From Falsochrobactrum ovis (GTDB lineage Bacteria > Pseudomonadota > Alphaproteobacteria > Rhizobiales > Rhizobiaceae): a stretch of 64,000 nt of DNA. Below the pieces are notes generated by a model. That model worked only from the letters and a program-made list of their open reading frames with translations, did not search any database and was not told the origin of the DNA. Position numbers and translations under genes: made by a program. Below are positions 49,405-57,230 of the stretch, piece after piece (position 1 is the stretch's first letter; each line of letters begins with the position of its first letter). The stretch covers positions 123,525 through 187,524 of the forward strand of contig NZ_QLMK01000004.1 of NCBI RefSeq assembly GCF_003259955.1. The letters run 5' to 3'.

Positions 49405-49817
49405 TCAGCATTTCCAATAACGCTCCGGATTCTGCACATGCTTTAATTCTGAGTTCACAATTTGCTTCCCTCGGCTTCCTACATACAAATCCCACACTTT
49501 TTCCGGCGCTTCTTTGCCTATGAAACCAAAACGATGACCTACAGCGTCGGAGGAGTGTGGCACATCCAGGAAGTTTGCACGCGTCGCGGAAGCCAAACTT
49601 CAGGCGTGAACACGCCCACGGCAACACCACGAACCACCGCTACTACATAAGCGGCATTCTCTGCCCGATTCTTATTGATGCGCCAGCAGTAACACCGACC
49701 GCGTGGTCGAATACACGATTACCTTTTCCTACGTAAAACGTCACCGTTGCGCGGATCAATCAGCCGGTAAACATAATTGCCAAGCTTCTCGCAAACTCCT
49801 TCAGAAAAACGCATCAT
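49405..49817 (-). pseudogene. Remnant of a GIY-YIG nuclease gene (frameshifted, internal loss)
   Basis: From the ATG at 49817 (GAGGG upstream) the frame reads MMRFSEGVCEKLGNYVYRLI then DPRNGD; at that point a frameshift is needed to continue FYVGKGNRVFDHAVGVTAG, and a second to continue INKNRAENAAYVVAVV and FTPEVWLP. A third frame gives GHRFGFIGKEAPEKVWDLYV, ending in NPERYWKC. Together these match the start and end of LEM-3-like GIY-YIG proteins (YVYxLxDPR...FYVGKG), with the middle missing. The catalytic module cannot be made intact. It lies directly downstream of the ClpP-like/PAN gene. Confidence 0.75.
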
Positions 49818-49823
49818 TAACCC

Positions 49824-51092
49824 TCAGTTCAAAGTGATAATTCTTGCAGGTTTAAATGTCTCATAGCTCTTAACCCCTGTAACCAGTCCCGGCTTGAAGA
49901 GGGGTGATCCCACCGCACCTTTTAACCAACATTCTTTTTTGGGTTTAATATAGGTGAAAGCGACACATTGGTTGTTGTCGATGCAAGCGAGGCGACAGGC
50001 TAAAGCCGTTTTTGCTGACGTATGTGGCCGACGCGATAAATCTCCTCCAGGCAGATCAATGTCCTCAAACAGTGCCTTAGAGGGATCAATCATACTGATG
50101 GAAATCGGCTCCGGATCGGTTTCTGCGGCGCTAAGAAATACACCTGAGAAGGCGACGCTGTTTCCATCGGCCCGCCCCTGGCTCGATTTCAGAAAACAGT
50201 TCGGCCCCTTTTTCAAACGCCGGTTAGTATTGAAAGTGAACGCTTTGCATTTCCCATCCATTGAAAGACAACGTTGGGCGCATATGCTGGCATCGGCCAC
50301 TCGAAAACTGGATAAATCATCTCCGAAAAGATCTAAACCAGCAAAGACCGCAATTCGGTTAGGTCGCCTGGTAAACTCTTCAAGTGGCGAAAGCCGCGCT
50401 ACGGTCTCGTCCTTGATCTCAAGTTGAGTTTTAGGACTATCTGCTTCACTTACAATCTCGTCCGCCTGATCTACAGCAGAGTGAGCCCGGTTCTCTTCAG
50501 CCAGAGAGACTACAGTGCTATCTGTATTAGACCTATTAAGCCGAAATTGTTCAATCTCATCCTGGTTGAAAACATACATATCATCAGGAGGAGTTTTAAA
50601 CATGATTTGCATTACCTCCGGCGGAGTATCAAACCTACTCAGCACTTCAATTATGTCGGAGATTGCAAACTGAGCGCCTACGAGGTCTGGTGAATCGGAA
50701 GAGATCTGATGAACGCCAAGAGCGCCATCTACTTTTCGCTCTTCTCCCGCCAGGAAAATATAAGAACATGCAGAATAGCATTTATGTGTCTTCGGAATGT
50801 AAGTGGACAAACCTCGTTGATTAATGTCATCAGCAATCAACAGCGCAGCTTGGACGCTTCCGCCTCTGCTATTTAGTGTGATTAACTTCGCATCTGGTGC
50901 AGCACGCAACGCTCTACGAAAATCGAGAGCAGCGCCTTGCTCAATCGGCCCATCCATCACAATGATATCCGGCTCGGCGTCATCAATTGAAAACGGCCCG
51001 AATGTCTTTTCGGCGGCCAGCCCTGTTGAGCCTAATATGGCTGAACACAAGCAAGCAAAAAACGCAAAGGCGTAACAGATCGACTTACGCAC
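49824..51092 (-). CDS. Secreted ClpP/SppA-like protein with two PAN/Apple-type modules
   Basis: A 422-residue protein with a signal peptide (~1-27), a ClpP/crotonase-like domain of the COG3904 kind (~38-190) and two cysteine-rich PAN-like repeats (~255-335 and ~345-415). The likely nucleophile is S107 in HKCYSACSYIFLAG, with H128 in GALGVHQ as candidate base; NSRGGSVQAALLIADDI is the helix before it. PAN modules show ICAQRC...CKAFTFN...NCF and ACRLAC...CVAFTY...CW. Substrate and role are unknown. Start is GTG after a G-rich stretch. Periplasmic location inferred. Confidence 0.75.
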   Translation of the reverse strand: MRKSICYAFAFFACLCSAILGSTGLAAEKTFGPFSIDDAEPDIIVMDGPIEQGAALDFRRALRAAPDAKLITLNSRGGSVQAALLIADDINQRGLSTYIPKTHKCYSACSYIFLAGEERKVDGALGVHQISSDSPDLVGAQFAISDIIEVLSRFDTPPEVMQIMFKTPPDDMYVFNQDEIEQFRLNRSNTDSTVVSLAEENRAHSAVDQADEIVSEADSPKTQLEIKDETVARLSPLEEFTRRPNRIAVFAGLDLFGDDLSSFRVADASICAQRCLSMDGKCKAFTFNTNRRLKKGPNCFLKSSQGRADGNSVAFSGVFLSAAETDPEPISISMIDPSKALFEDIDLPGGDLSRRPHTSAKTALACRLACIDNNQCVAFTYIKPKKECWLKGAVGSPLFKPGLVTGVKSYETFKPARIITLN

Positions 51093-51255
51093 ACCCCCAC
51101 CCCATTAACGCGTCTATCTAACAACAGGCTCCTCAATCTGGCAAGAGAGATTTGCTGCCGGCCCTGCTACGCACCAGGATTAAGACCGGGATAATTTTCG
51201 GCTCCCCACTAAGGGCGTCCCACGCATAACTGCAATAACTATTGGAAATCATGCA

Positions 51256-51474
51256 ATGACAACGATCCGCAAACTCACAGGGCGCTGGTAGGCCCTGGCG
51301 CGCAGACGTGGAATGAAATCATCGCTGCAAATCATTTGATAGCAAAACCGAAGCCGAGAAGCGGGCACGCGAGTTGGAAGCGCAGGTCGACAAATTCGGC
51401 GAGTTGTTGAAACGATACGAAGAAATCTCACCAACGATGTTCACTAGCGCCATTATAGTTCTGTTGAATGCCTA
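51256..51474 (+). pseudogene. N-terminal remnant of a tyrosine recombinase (phage-type integrase)
   Basis: The ATG at 51256 opens MTIRKLTGRW, then a TAG stop, then ALARRRGMKSS; after a frameshift the sequence continues FDSKTEAEKRARELEAQVDK and LLKRYEEISPT. This is the Arm-type DNA-binding N-terminus of phage/island integrases (RKLPSGRWQAQxRRxG...KSFDSKTEAExWARxLE). The core-binding and catalytic domains are gone; the frame ends at 51474. It has at least one stop and one frameshift, so it is dead. It marks a former integration event near tRNA-Ser. Confidence 0.75.
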
Positions 51475-51620
51475 ACCAACTTTCTCTCAGGCTTGTCCTT
51501 ATGGTTCTTCTCAGGTTATCCATAACAAACATACGCGGAGAAGCGGCTACATCTTTATCGATATGAGGCAAGCACGTAAAATAAACACCTGGTGTGATGA
51601 ACAATTGATAGGCTGCAAGA

Positions 51621-52667
51621 ATGACATCGTTATATAAAATTCAAGATGGGAAGCTATACCCAGCGTCACGCCGCGGTCTCTCTAAAGAGGCCCTCATAGA
51701 AAACTGGGTCGCAGAAAATCCACGTCTTGTTGGCCTGAATGCGATTATTATTGGACGGCAAGTCCTCACTAGTCACGGTAAAATCATTGATCTTCTTGCA
51801 ATGGATGCTACGGGAAGAATCATTATCATCGAGCTTAAAAAAGATCGCACACCGCGCGAGATTGTCGCTCAAATGCTCGATTATGGATCCTGGGTTAAAG
51901 ACCTTACTACTTCAGAAATTTATGAACGCGCAGAGAAATATCTAGGTGCTCGGCTTTCCACTGCATTTTTAGAACAATTCGGTGAGGCCATTCCAGAGCG
52001 GCTCAATACCAATCATTCTATGTTAATCGTAGCCAGCGAGCTCGATCCATCATCTAAGCGTATCGTTGAGTATCTATCCGAGGACTACGGTATAGCGATC
52101 AATACAATCTTCTTCAATGTTTTCGAGGCAGACGGGGAAGAATGGCTTACTACTGATTACCTTCTTGATCAAGAAGCTGTTGAAGAGCGCTCCGAGCGCA
52201 AAGTGCGGGCTCCGTGGTCGGGATATTACTTCGTCAATGCTGGCCTGGGTCAAGACAGGTCATGGCTCGATATGAAGAAATATGGCTTCGTCGCGGCGGG
52301 CGGAGGCGAGTTTTATTCGAAGCGCCTATATCAGCTCAGCCTTGGTGACGAGATTTTTGCATATGATAAGGGAAATGGTTACATCGGCTACGGCATTGTA
52401 ACAACTGAAGCAATGTTAGCGGCCGATTTCCAGACAAAAGATGGCCCGCTTTTTGATCAACCTCTTGCGGAACCTCGTTTGAAGCGTATCGGTCAAAGTG
52501 TGGAATATGCTGAACACGTAGTTGGTGTGGACTGGCGAATGACTGTGGAACCAAATCAAGCAAAACGCTTCAAAGGTGCATTTGCTAATCAAAACATTGT
52601 ATGTAAGCTTCGCGATGAGGCTACCATTGAATTCCTGATTAGAGAGTTCAACGTGCAACCCGGCTAA
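51621..52667 (+). CDS. NucS-like (DUF91) PD-(D/E)XK nuclease with C-terminal PUA/EVE-like domain
   Basis: A 348-residue protein. The N-terminal half carries E27, D57 (KIIDLLAMDA), E71-L-K73 (IIIIELKKDRT) and Q84 (REIVAQMLDYGSWV), the DUF91/NucS PD-(D/E)XK catalytic set. The C-terminal half (~197-345; GYYFVNAGLGQDRSWLDMKK, YGFVAAGGGEFYS, LSLGDEIFAYDKGNGYIGYG) resembles PUA/EVE-type folds that read modified bases, an inference from pattern only. Nuclease-EVE fusions can act as modification-dependent restriction enzymes. No methylase partner is adjacent. The gene is intact between an integrase remnant and a structured intergenic element. Confidence 0.75.
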   Translation: MTSLYKIQDGKLYPASRRGLSKEALIENWVAENPRLVGLNAIIIGRQVLTSHGKIIDLLAMDATGRIIIIELKKDRTPREIVAQMLDYGSWVKDLTTSEIYERAEKYLGARLSTAFLEQFGEAIPERLNTNHSMLIVASELDPSSKRIVEYLSEDYGIAINTIFFNVFEADGEEWLTTDYLLDQEAVEERSERKVRAPWSGYYFVNAGLGQDRSWLDMKKYGFVAAGGGEFYSKRLYQLSLGDEIFAYDKGNGYIGYGIVTTEAMLAADFQTKDGPLFDQPLAEPRLKRIGQSVEYAEHVVGVDWRMTVEPNQAKRFKGAFANQNIVCKLRDEATIEFLIREFNVQPG

Positions 52668-53039
52668 GCGCATTCAAATAGGCATTGAGTGTCCGAATCT
52701 TCATACGTCGAGCTCAGGCCGATGTGAACATAATGATATCCGTTACGGCCAAACGGAGGTACCGCTTTCAAAATATGATGGGCGGAACTCGATCAAATAC
52801 TTTGAACCTCCCACTTTGTCCATAATTCGCTAACAATTATCAAGACTAACAAGTATGATTTACCGTGTAACCTTACTGCAAAAATGGTAACGCCCGATGC
52901 TAAACGAGAAGCAGTTGCTCACCTCTAGCAAGTGCGTGCCGTGAGCCAGCATCGGGCGTGTGTCGTTTTATCCGTTGATCAATCAAGTGCCCTACCGTGG
53001 TAGGCCACTCGATTATCTGAACTATCAATAATTACCTTC
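52668..53039. other. Gene-free stretch between the DUF91 gene and the dehydratase gene
   Basis: About 370 A/T-rich bases, convergent ends on both sides. It contains the structured inverted repeat at 52891-52958 and no ORF with a ribosome-binding site or family resemblance. It marks the right edge of the nuclease-rich patch. Confidence 0.55.
52891..52958. repeat. Nested inverted repeat (11 bp outer, 6 bp inner stem)
   Basis: CGCCCGATGCT (52891-52901) pairs with AGCATCGGGCG (52948-52958); inside, GCTCAC (52917-52922) pairs with GTGAGC (52941-52946). The plus transcript ends with TGTGTCGTTTT, so it could terminate the DUF91 gene, but the large structured loop is unusual for a simple terminator. 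It lacks the GTTRRRY ends expected of an integron attC site. Confidence 0.7.
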
Positions 53040-54194
53040 TTACCAGTTGGTAAACGACCCATCCATTCGGCGTAAGTGAGGAGGTTCCACATATTCAAAA
53101 GGAAGCTTCTGCAACTCTTCCTCATTGACCTCAATTCCAAGTCCTGGTGCGTCCGGAACGATATAAAACGCTCCATCCATTTTAATTTGTTTTGGGAACA
53201 GAGTGGTATTATCGAAACCCCAATGTTGTTCTGCCGGGCTCTGGCGACATTCCAGCCAACCAAAATTTGCCACTGCCGCACCAAGATGCACGGACGCAGC
53301 CGTACAAATAGGACCAAGCGGGTTATGGGGCATAAGATCGATATAATGAGCTTCACACCAGCCTGCGACCTTCATGGCTTCAGTAAAACCGCCAATATTA
53401 CAGATATCTATGCGACAGAACTGTAAAATGTCGCGCTCAATATAGGGCAGAAATTGCCATTTCGATGAAAACTCTTCACCTATCGCAAAGGGTACATCCG
53501 TCATCCGACGCAAAGCTTCATAGGCAGACGGCGTTTCATCACGGATCGCTTCTTCGATAAAATCAATCGTACCTTTAGGCATTTTCTGACAGAAAGAAGC
53601 CGCTTCAGCGACACTCAGCCGATGATGGTATTCGACCCCGAGGGTCATTGCATGCCCCACTTCCGCGCGCGCGCGCGTGACCCATTCGGCGGTTACTGCA
53701 ATCGATTCCCTCGGTTCAAATAATTCAGTATTTTCCTGTCCATCGGCGATCATCCGCACGCAATTCCAACCAGCGTCCTTCAGCTCTACTATCTGCTCAA
53801 TCATCGCCTCACTTGGATGGACAGAAGTCGTTGCGAAGGCTGGTATTAAATCGCGCTGCTTTCCGCCCAACAATTGATAGACCGGAACATCAAGCGCTTT
53901 GCCTTTAATATCATGAAAGGCAATATCCAGAGCAGCGATCGCAGCGGCAAGAACGCGACCACCTTCAAAATATTGGCTCCGATACATTTCTTGCCACAAT
54001 GCTCCGCATTGCATCGGATCGCGACCGATTAAAAACTGGGCATAGTGGTCAATTGCACCTGCCACGGCCTTCTCGCGATAAGAGAGACCAGATTCGCCCC
54101 AACCATAGATACCGCTATCGGTTTCAACCTTAACGACTAGCTGATTTCGAACGCCAACTCTGGCGATGTAAGGCTTAATTGCAGTGATTTTCAT
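53040..54194 (-). CDS. Enolase-superfamily sugar-acid dehydratase (galactonate dehydratase-like)
   Basis: A 384-residue mandelate-racemase-group enzyme, expected to dehydrate an aldonic acid to a 2-keto-3-deoxy acid. Aligning by motif with D-galactonate dehydratase (constant offset of five) gives H190, E214 (FIEE), E240 (AIGEEF), H290 (MPHNPLGP) and E315 (FGWLE) as conserved active-site residues. The first metal ligand, usually Asp in DxH, is Glu: GVEYHHRLS, E188. The true substrate is therefore uncertain. It lies 27 bases downstream of the TRAP transporter genes in the same operon. Confidence 0.82.
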   Translation of the reverse strand: MKITAIKPYIARVGVRNQLVVKVETDSGIYGWGESGLSYREKAVAGAIDHYAQFLIGRDPMQCGALWQEMYRSQYFEGGRVLAAAIAALDIAFHDIKGKALDVPVYQLLGGKQRDLIPAFATTSVHPSEAMIEQIVELKDAGWNCVRMIADGQENTELFEPRESIAVTAEWVTRARAEVGHAMTLGVEYHHRLSVAEAASFCQKMPKGTIDFIEEAIRDETPSAYEALRRMTDVPFAIGEEFSSKWQFLPYIERDILQFCRIDICNIGGFTEAMKVAGWCEAHYIDLMPHNPLGPICTAASVHLGAAVANFGWLECRQSPAEQHWGFDNTTLFPKQIKMDGAFYIVPDAPGLGIEVNEEELQKLPFEYVEPPHLRRMDGSFTNW

Positions 54195-54221
54195 GAGGAA
54201 TTCCAGAAATTTGACAACTGT

Positions 54222-55493
54222 CTATCGAAGAAGATCCGGCAGCCAGGTCGATAATGAGGGGAAGAAGATCAACAAAAGAATGATGCAGATTTCTGCAATG
54301 ACGAACGGAAACAACTCGCGCATCAGCGATGTCATTCGGATATTTCCTATCTTCATCAATATGAAGAGGACGACACCAACCGGAGGCGTAATCAATCCCA
54401 TGGCGAGCGAAAGGATGATCACCATTGATGCCTGAATCGGATCAATGCCCAATTGTAGTATTGTTGGCATCAGAAGCGGTACGAAGATCAACAAGGCCGC
54501 GCCTATATCAAGGAACAAACCAAGGATCAGCATCAAGATCATCACGCCTATCAGGAACGGGATCGGACTCCCTTCAAAATATGGCGCCGCCGCTGTAACC
54601 ATCGCGCCAATTCCCAACAGATTTAACGCATAAGACAGAATAGAAGCAGCCGCTACGAGCAGATAAATAGTTGCGCTCGCACGTGCTGAAACAATCAAAG
54701 CACCCCACAGATCTGCGAGATTAATGCTGCGGAACAGAAATAATCCGAGCATTGCCGCAACAAACACCGCAATGCCACCACCTTCGGTTGCGGTGAAAGC
54801 ACCGGTAACCATACCACCCACAATAATGAAGGGCAGTATCATCACTGCTGTGCCTTCAAGCAGAAGCTTGGGTAATTCTGAACGTTCTACATTAACGATG
54901 GATTTTGGAAGGCCGCTACGAATGGACCTAAGCAAGATCACAACGCAGCATGCCAACCCAAACAGGACCCCGGGCACAACGCCTGCTACAAAAAGATCGA
55001 CTACAGAAAGCCCTGTTACGGCCGCCATAATAATGGCTAGTCCCGATGGTGGGATAATCGGGCCAATAATCGAAGACGCTGCAGTCACTGCGGCAGTATA
55101 TTCTTTCGTATAACCTTCTTTCGGCATGACGGTCATAAAAAAACGACCGAGCGCGCTGGCATCAGCCACTGCCGAGCCAGAAATACCGGCGAACATCACC
55201 GATGTACCCACATTCGTATAGGCAGTTCCACCCGGCAGCCGACCGGTGAAAAGCGACGATAGATAGATCAACCGGGTTGTGATGCCGCTGCGGTTCATGA
55301 TTTCTGCTGCCAGAATATAGAAGGGCATAGCCAGAAAAACGAAACTATCTACCCCTGAAAAGAAGCGGGTAACGATGACTGGGAGCGGAATTCCCGTCAA
55401 CCATACGCCAAGCGTGCCGCCCAGTCCCAGCGCCATTGCAATAGGAACACCGCCAAGCAGCAATAATATTGAAATTAAGCCAACCCAAAACAT
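54222..55493 (-). CDS. dctM: TRAP transporter large permease (DctM type)
   Basis: A ~423-residue membrane protein with 11-13 hydrophobic helices, the Na+-coupled pore of a tripartite ATP-independent periplasmic transporter. Signatures are GGVPIAMALGLGG, FAGISGSAVADASALG, GPIIPPSGLAIIMA and LITPPVGVVLFI. The frame opens at a TTG (55505), but the ATG at 55493 is the likelier start. 32 bases after dctQ, 27 before the dehydratase. Confidence 0.92.
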   Translation of the reverse strand: MFWVGLISILLLLGGVPIAMALGLGGTLGVWLTGIPLPVIVTRFFSGVDSFVFLAMPFYILAAEIMNRSGITTRLIYLSSLFTGRLPGGTAYTNVGTSVMFAGISGSAVADASALGRFFMTVMPKEGYTKEYTAAVTAASSIIGPIIPPSGLAIIMAAVTGLSVVDLFVAGVVPGVLFGLACCVVILLRSIRSGLPKSIVNVERSELPKLLLEGTAVMILPFIIVGGMVTGAFTATEGGGIAVFVAAMLGLFLFRSINLADLWGALIVSARASATIYLLVAAASILSYALNLLGIGAMVTAAAPYFEGSPIPFLIGVMILMLILGLFLDIGAALLIFVPLLMPTILQLGIDPIQASMVIILSLAMGLITPPVGVVLFILMKIGNIRMTSLMRELFPFVIAEICIILLLIFFPSLSTWLPDLLR

Positions 55494-55525
55494 ATTAGAT
55501 CTCAATAAAAAGGAATATCACGGGG

Positions 55526-56005
55526 CTAGTCATCTTTTTGACTTTCAAAACCGGATATCCAACAGAGCACAATCTGCATCAGGATCAGCACAGATCCGAC
55601 CGGAATCGCCATATAGGGAATAACCATCGGGATGCCGGAGGCTGCCGCATGCTGTGACAGATTTCGAATTGCCGCTGCCCAACCATAATAAGCCAGTAAC
55701 ACAAAAAATATTCCGCCCACCGCATAGAGCAAGCTCACAACCATAGACCGGTATTTTGAGGGGACGATGTCCTGCAAGCCTTCCACAGCCATATGCTCTG
55801 TGCGGTAAACAGCGGCGACCCCGCCGAGCATCATCAGCCACATCATCATGTAGCGCATGGTTTCCTCGCCCCAACTTAACGAGGTGCCCATAAGATAACG
55901 GCCACCAACCTGGGCAAAATTAATGAGACAAACGACCAGAAGGATAGCCGCAGCCAGGATTTCACAAACCCTGGCCAAGCTGCGCGATAGATCTCGTATC
56001 GTCAT
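55526..56005 (-). CDS. dctQ: TRAP transporter small permease (DctQ type)
   Basis: A 159-residue four-helix membrane protein with LINFAQVGGRYLMGTSLSWGEETMRYMMMWLMMLGG, the DctQ signature, and a C-terminal hydrophobic helix (VIPYMAIPVGSVLILMQIVLCW). It pairs with DctM. A frame-shifted GC-rich ORF on the same strand (55545-55874) is a shadow. Confidence 0.9.
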   Translation of the reverse strand: MTIRDLSRSLARVCEILAAAILLVVCLINFAQVGGRYLMGTSLSWGEETMRYMMMWLMMLGGVAAVYRTEHMAVEGLQDIVPSKYRSMVVSLLYAVGGIFFVLLAYYGWAAAIRNLSQHAAASGIPMVIPYMAIPVGSVLILMQIVLCWISGFESQKDD

Positions 56006-56072
56006 GGCCTACTTTCGAGATGCAAAAGAATGGTTCGGCCCCCCATTTTTTCGGGGGGAGGAGTTGAGAACG

Positions 56073-57110
56073 TTAATTCGCCTGGCCGTAAAGCTTGGCC
56101 TCAGCTTCTGCAACAGATGCTTCCATCCGCTTTAGAAGTTCCTCGCCAACCTGTTCGGCAATGTACTTGCGTACCGGCTCATAGACCGCGTCTTTGAACG
56201 CCTGCTTTTCATCAGGGGTAGAGGTGTGTACCTGAACGCCCTTTTCGTCAGCTATTCTTTTTGCGTAGATCCAGTCGCCTTCAGTTTTCTGAATATTTTC
56301 TACCGAAGCCATAAGACGGGCGCCTTCCTGCACAATAGCCTGATGGGCGGGCGGCAAGGAATCAAACCAGTTTTTTCCGGCGATAATGACATGAAGACCA
56401 AGCACGTGATCGTTAAGCGTCAAATGTTTTGCAACATCGGCTGCGCCTCCCGCATAAAGAACAGGTGTTGGGTTCTCAAGACCGTCGACTACGCCTTGCT
56501 GCAGTGCCATCACGGCTTCTGATCCGGCAATCGGAGTTGGATTTGCGCCCAAAGCCCGAACCATCTCCATATAGACTGGGCTTTCCATGGTCCTGATTTT
56601 CATGCCTTGCATATCGTCAGGCGTCTTAATCGGGCGAACATTGTTTACGAAGGAACGGAAACCATTTTGCGAGAAAGCCAGAGCCTTAATTCCTGTTTTC
56701 TCTTCAATATCTTTCAGCATCCACTGGCCGAATTCACCGTTCATTACATCCCAAGCAACCGGTGCAGAGCGGAAAAGATAAGGCAGCGACCAGACCTGTA
56801 TCGGCTTATAAAAACCAGCAAAAGCACCATCGGACGGCAAAGTCATTTCCAGTGTACCTGCTTGAACCATTTCTGTGGTGTCGCGGACGGAACCTAGTTG
56901 ATTTCCTGGAAACAGGCGTACGGTCAGCTCGCCATTACTTTTGTTTTCGACGTAATCCTTAAAAGCTTTTGCAGCATTATATTCCGGATTGTCACCTTCG
57001 TACATTTCAAGGGCGAATTTAATCTCTGTCGCTTCAGCCTGTGGCAAGCCAAACACCAGAGCCGCGCCCACCAGAAAGGCACCATAGACACGTGATTTTA
57101 TAAAAGACAT
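56073..57110 (-). CDS. dctP: TRAP transporter substrate-binding protein (DctP type)
   Basis: A 345-residue periplasmic binding protein, signal peptide ~1-27 (YGAFLVGAALVFGLPQAEA). The DctP fold shows AFKDYVENKSNGELTVRLFPGNQLG, FVNNVRPIKTPDDMQGMKIR and QNGFRSF, with the binding arginine expected in KIRTMESP. GGGAGGACTGAGA precedes the ATG at 57110; a longer in-frame start (57170) was rejected. It heads the dctP-dctQ-dctM-dehydratase operon and is divergent from gntR. Ligand probably a sugar acid, by context. Confidence 0.92.
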   Translation of the reverse strand: MSFIKSRVYGAFLVGAALVFGLPQAEATEIKFALEMYEGDNPEYNAAKAFKDYVENKSNGELTVRLFPGNQLGSVRDTTEMVQAGTLEMTLPSDGAFAGFYKPIQVWSLPYLFRSAPVAWDVMNGEFGQWMLKDIEEKTGIKALAFSQNGFRSFVNNVRPIKTPDDMQGMKIRTMESPVYMEMVRALGANPTPIAGSEAVMALQQGVVDGLENPTPVLYAGGAADVAKHLTLNDHVLGLHVIIAGKNWFDSLPPAHQAIVQEGARLMASVENIQKTEGDWIYAKRIADEKGVQVHTSTPDEKQAFKDAVYEPVRKYIAEQVGEELLKRMEASVAEAEAKLYGQAN

Positions 57111-57135
57111 TCTCAGTCCTCCCAGAGAAAAGAAT

Positions 57136-57164
57136 TTGTACATAAAATGCAAGAAATTGTACAA
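57136..57164. promoter_or_regulatory. Paired TTGTACA boxes, candidate operator of the GntR regulator
   Basis: TTGTACA at 57136-57142 and TTGTACAA at 57157-57164 start exactly 21 bp apart, two helical turns. Both lie in the divergent gap between dctP and gntR. TTGTACAA is palindromic, as expected for a dimeric FCD-type GntR protein. Assignment is inference. Confidence 0.6.
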
Positions 57165-57230
57165 AGTCAAGGAGTATTGCTGTATGATTCTTTAGAGATT
57201 AAAAGAGACGCAAACATAGGAGAATGACGC

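Noticed and set aside
52885-52975. Integron attC-like site
   Set aside because: The right-hand GTTRRRY-type end is missing and no integron integrase or cassette array is present.
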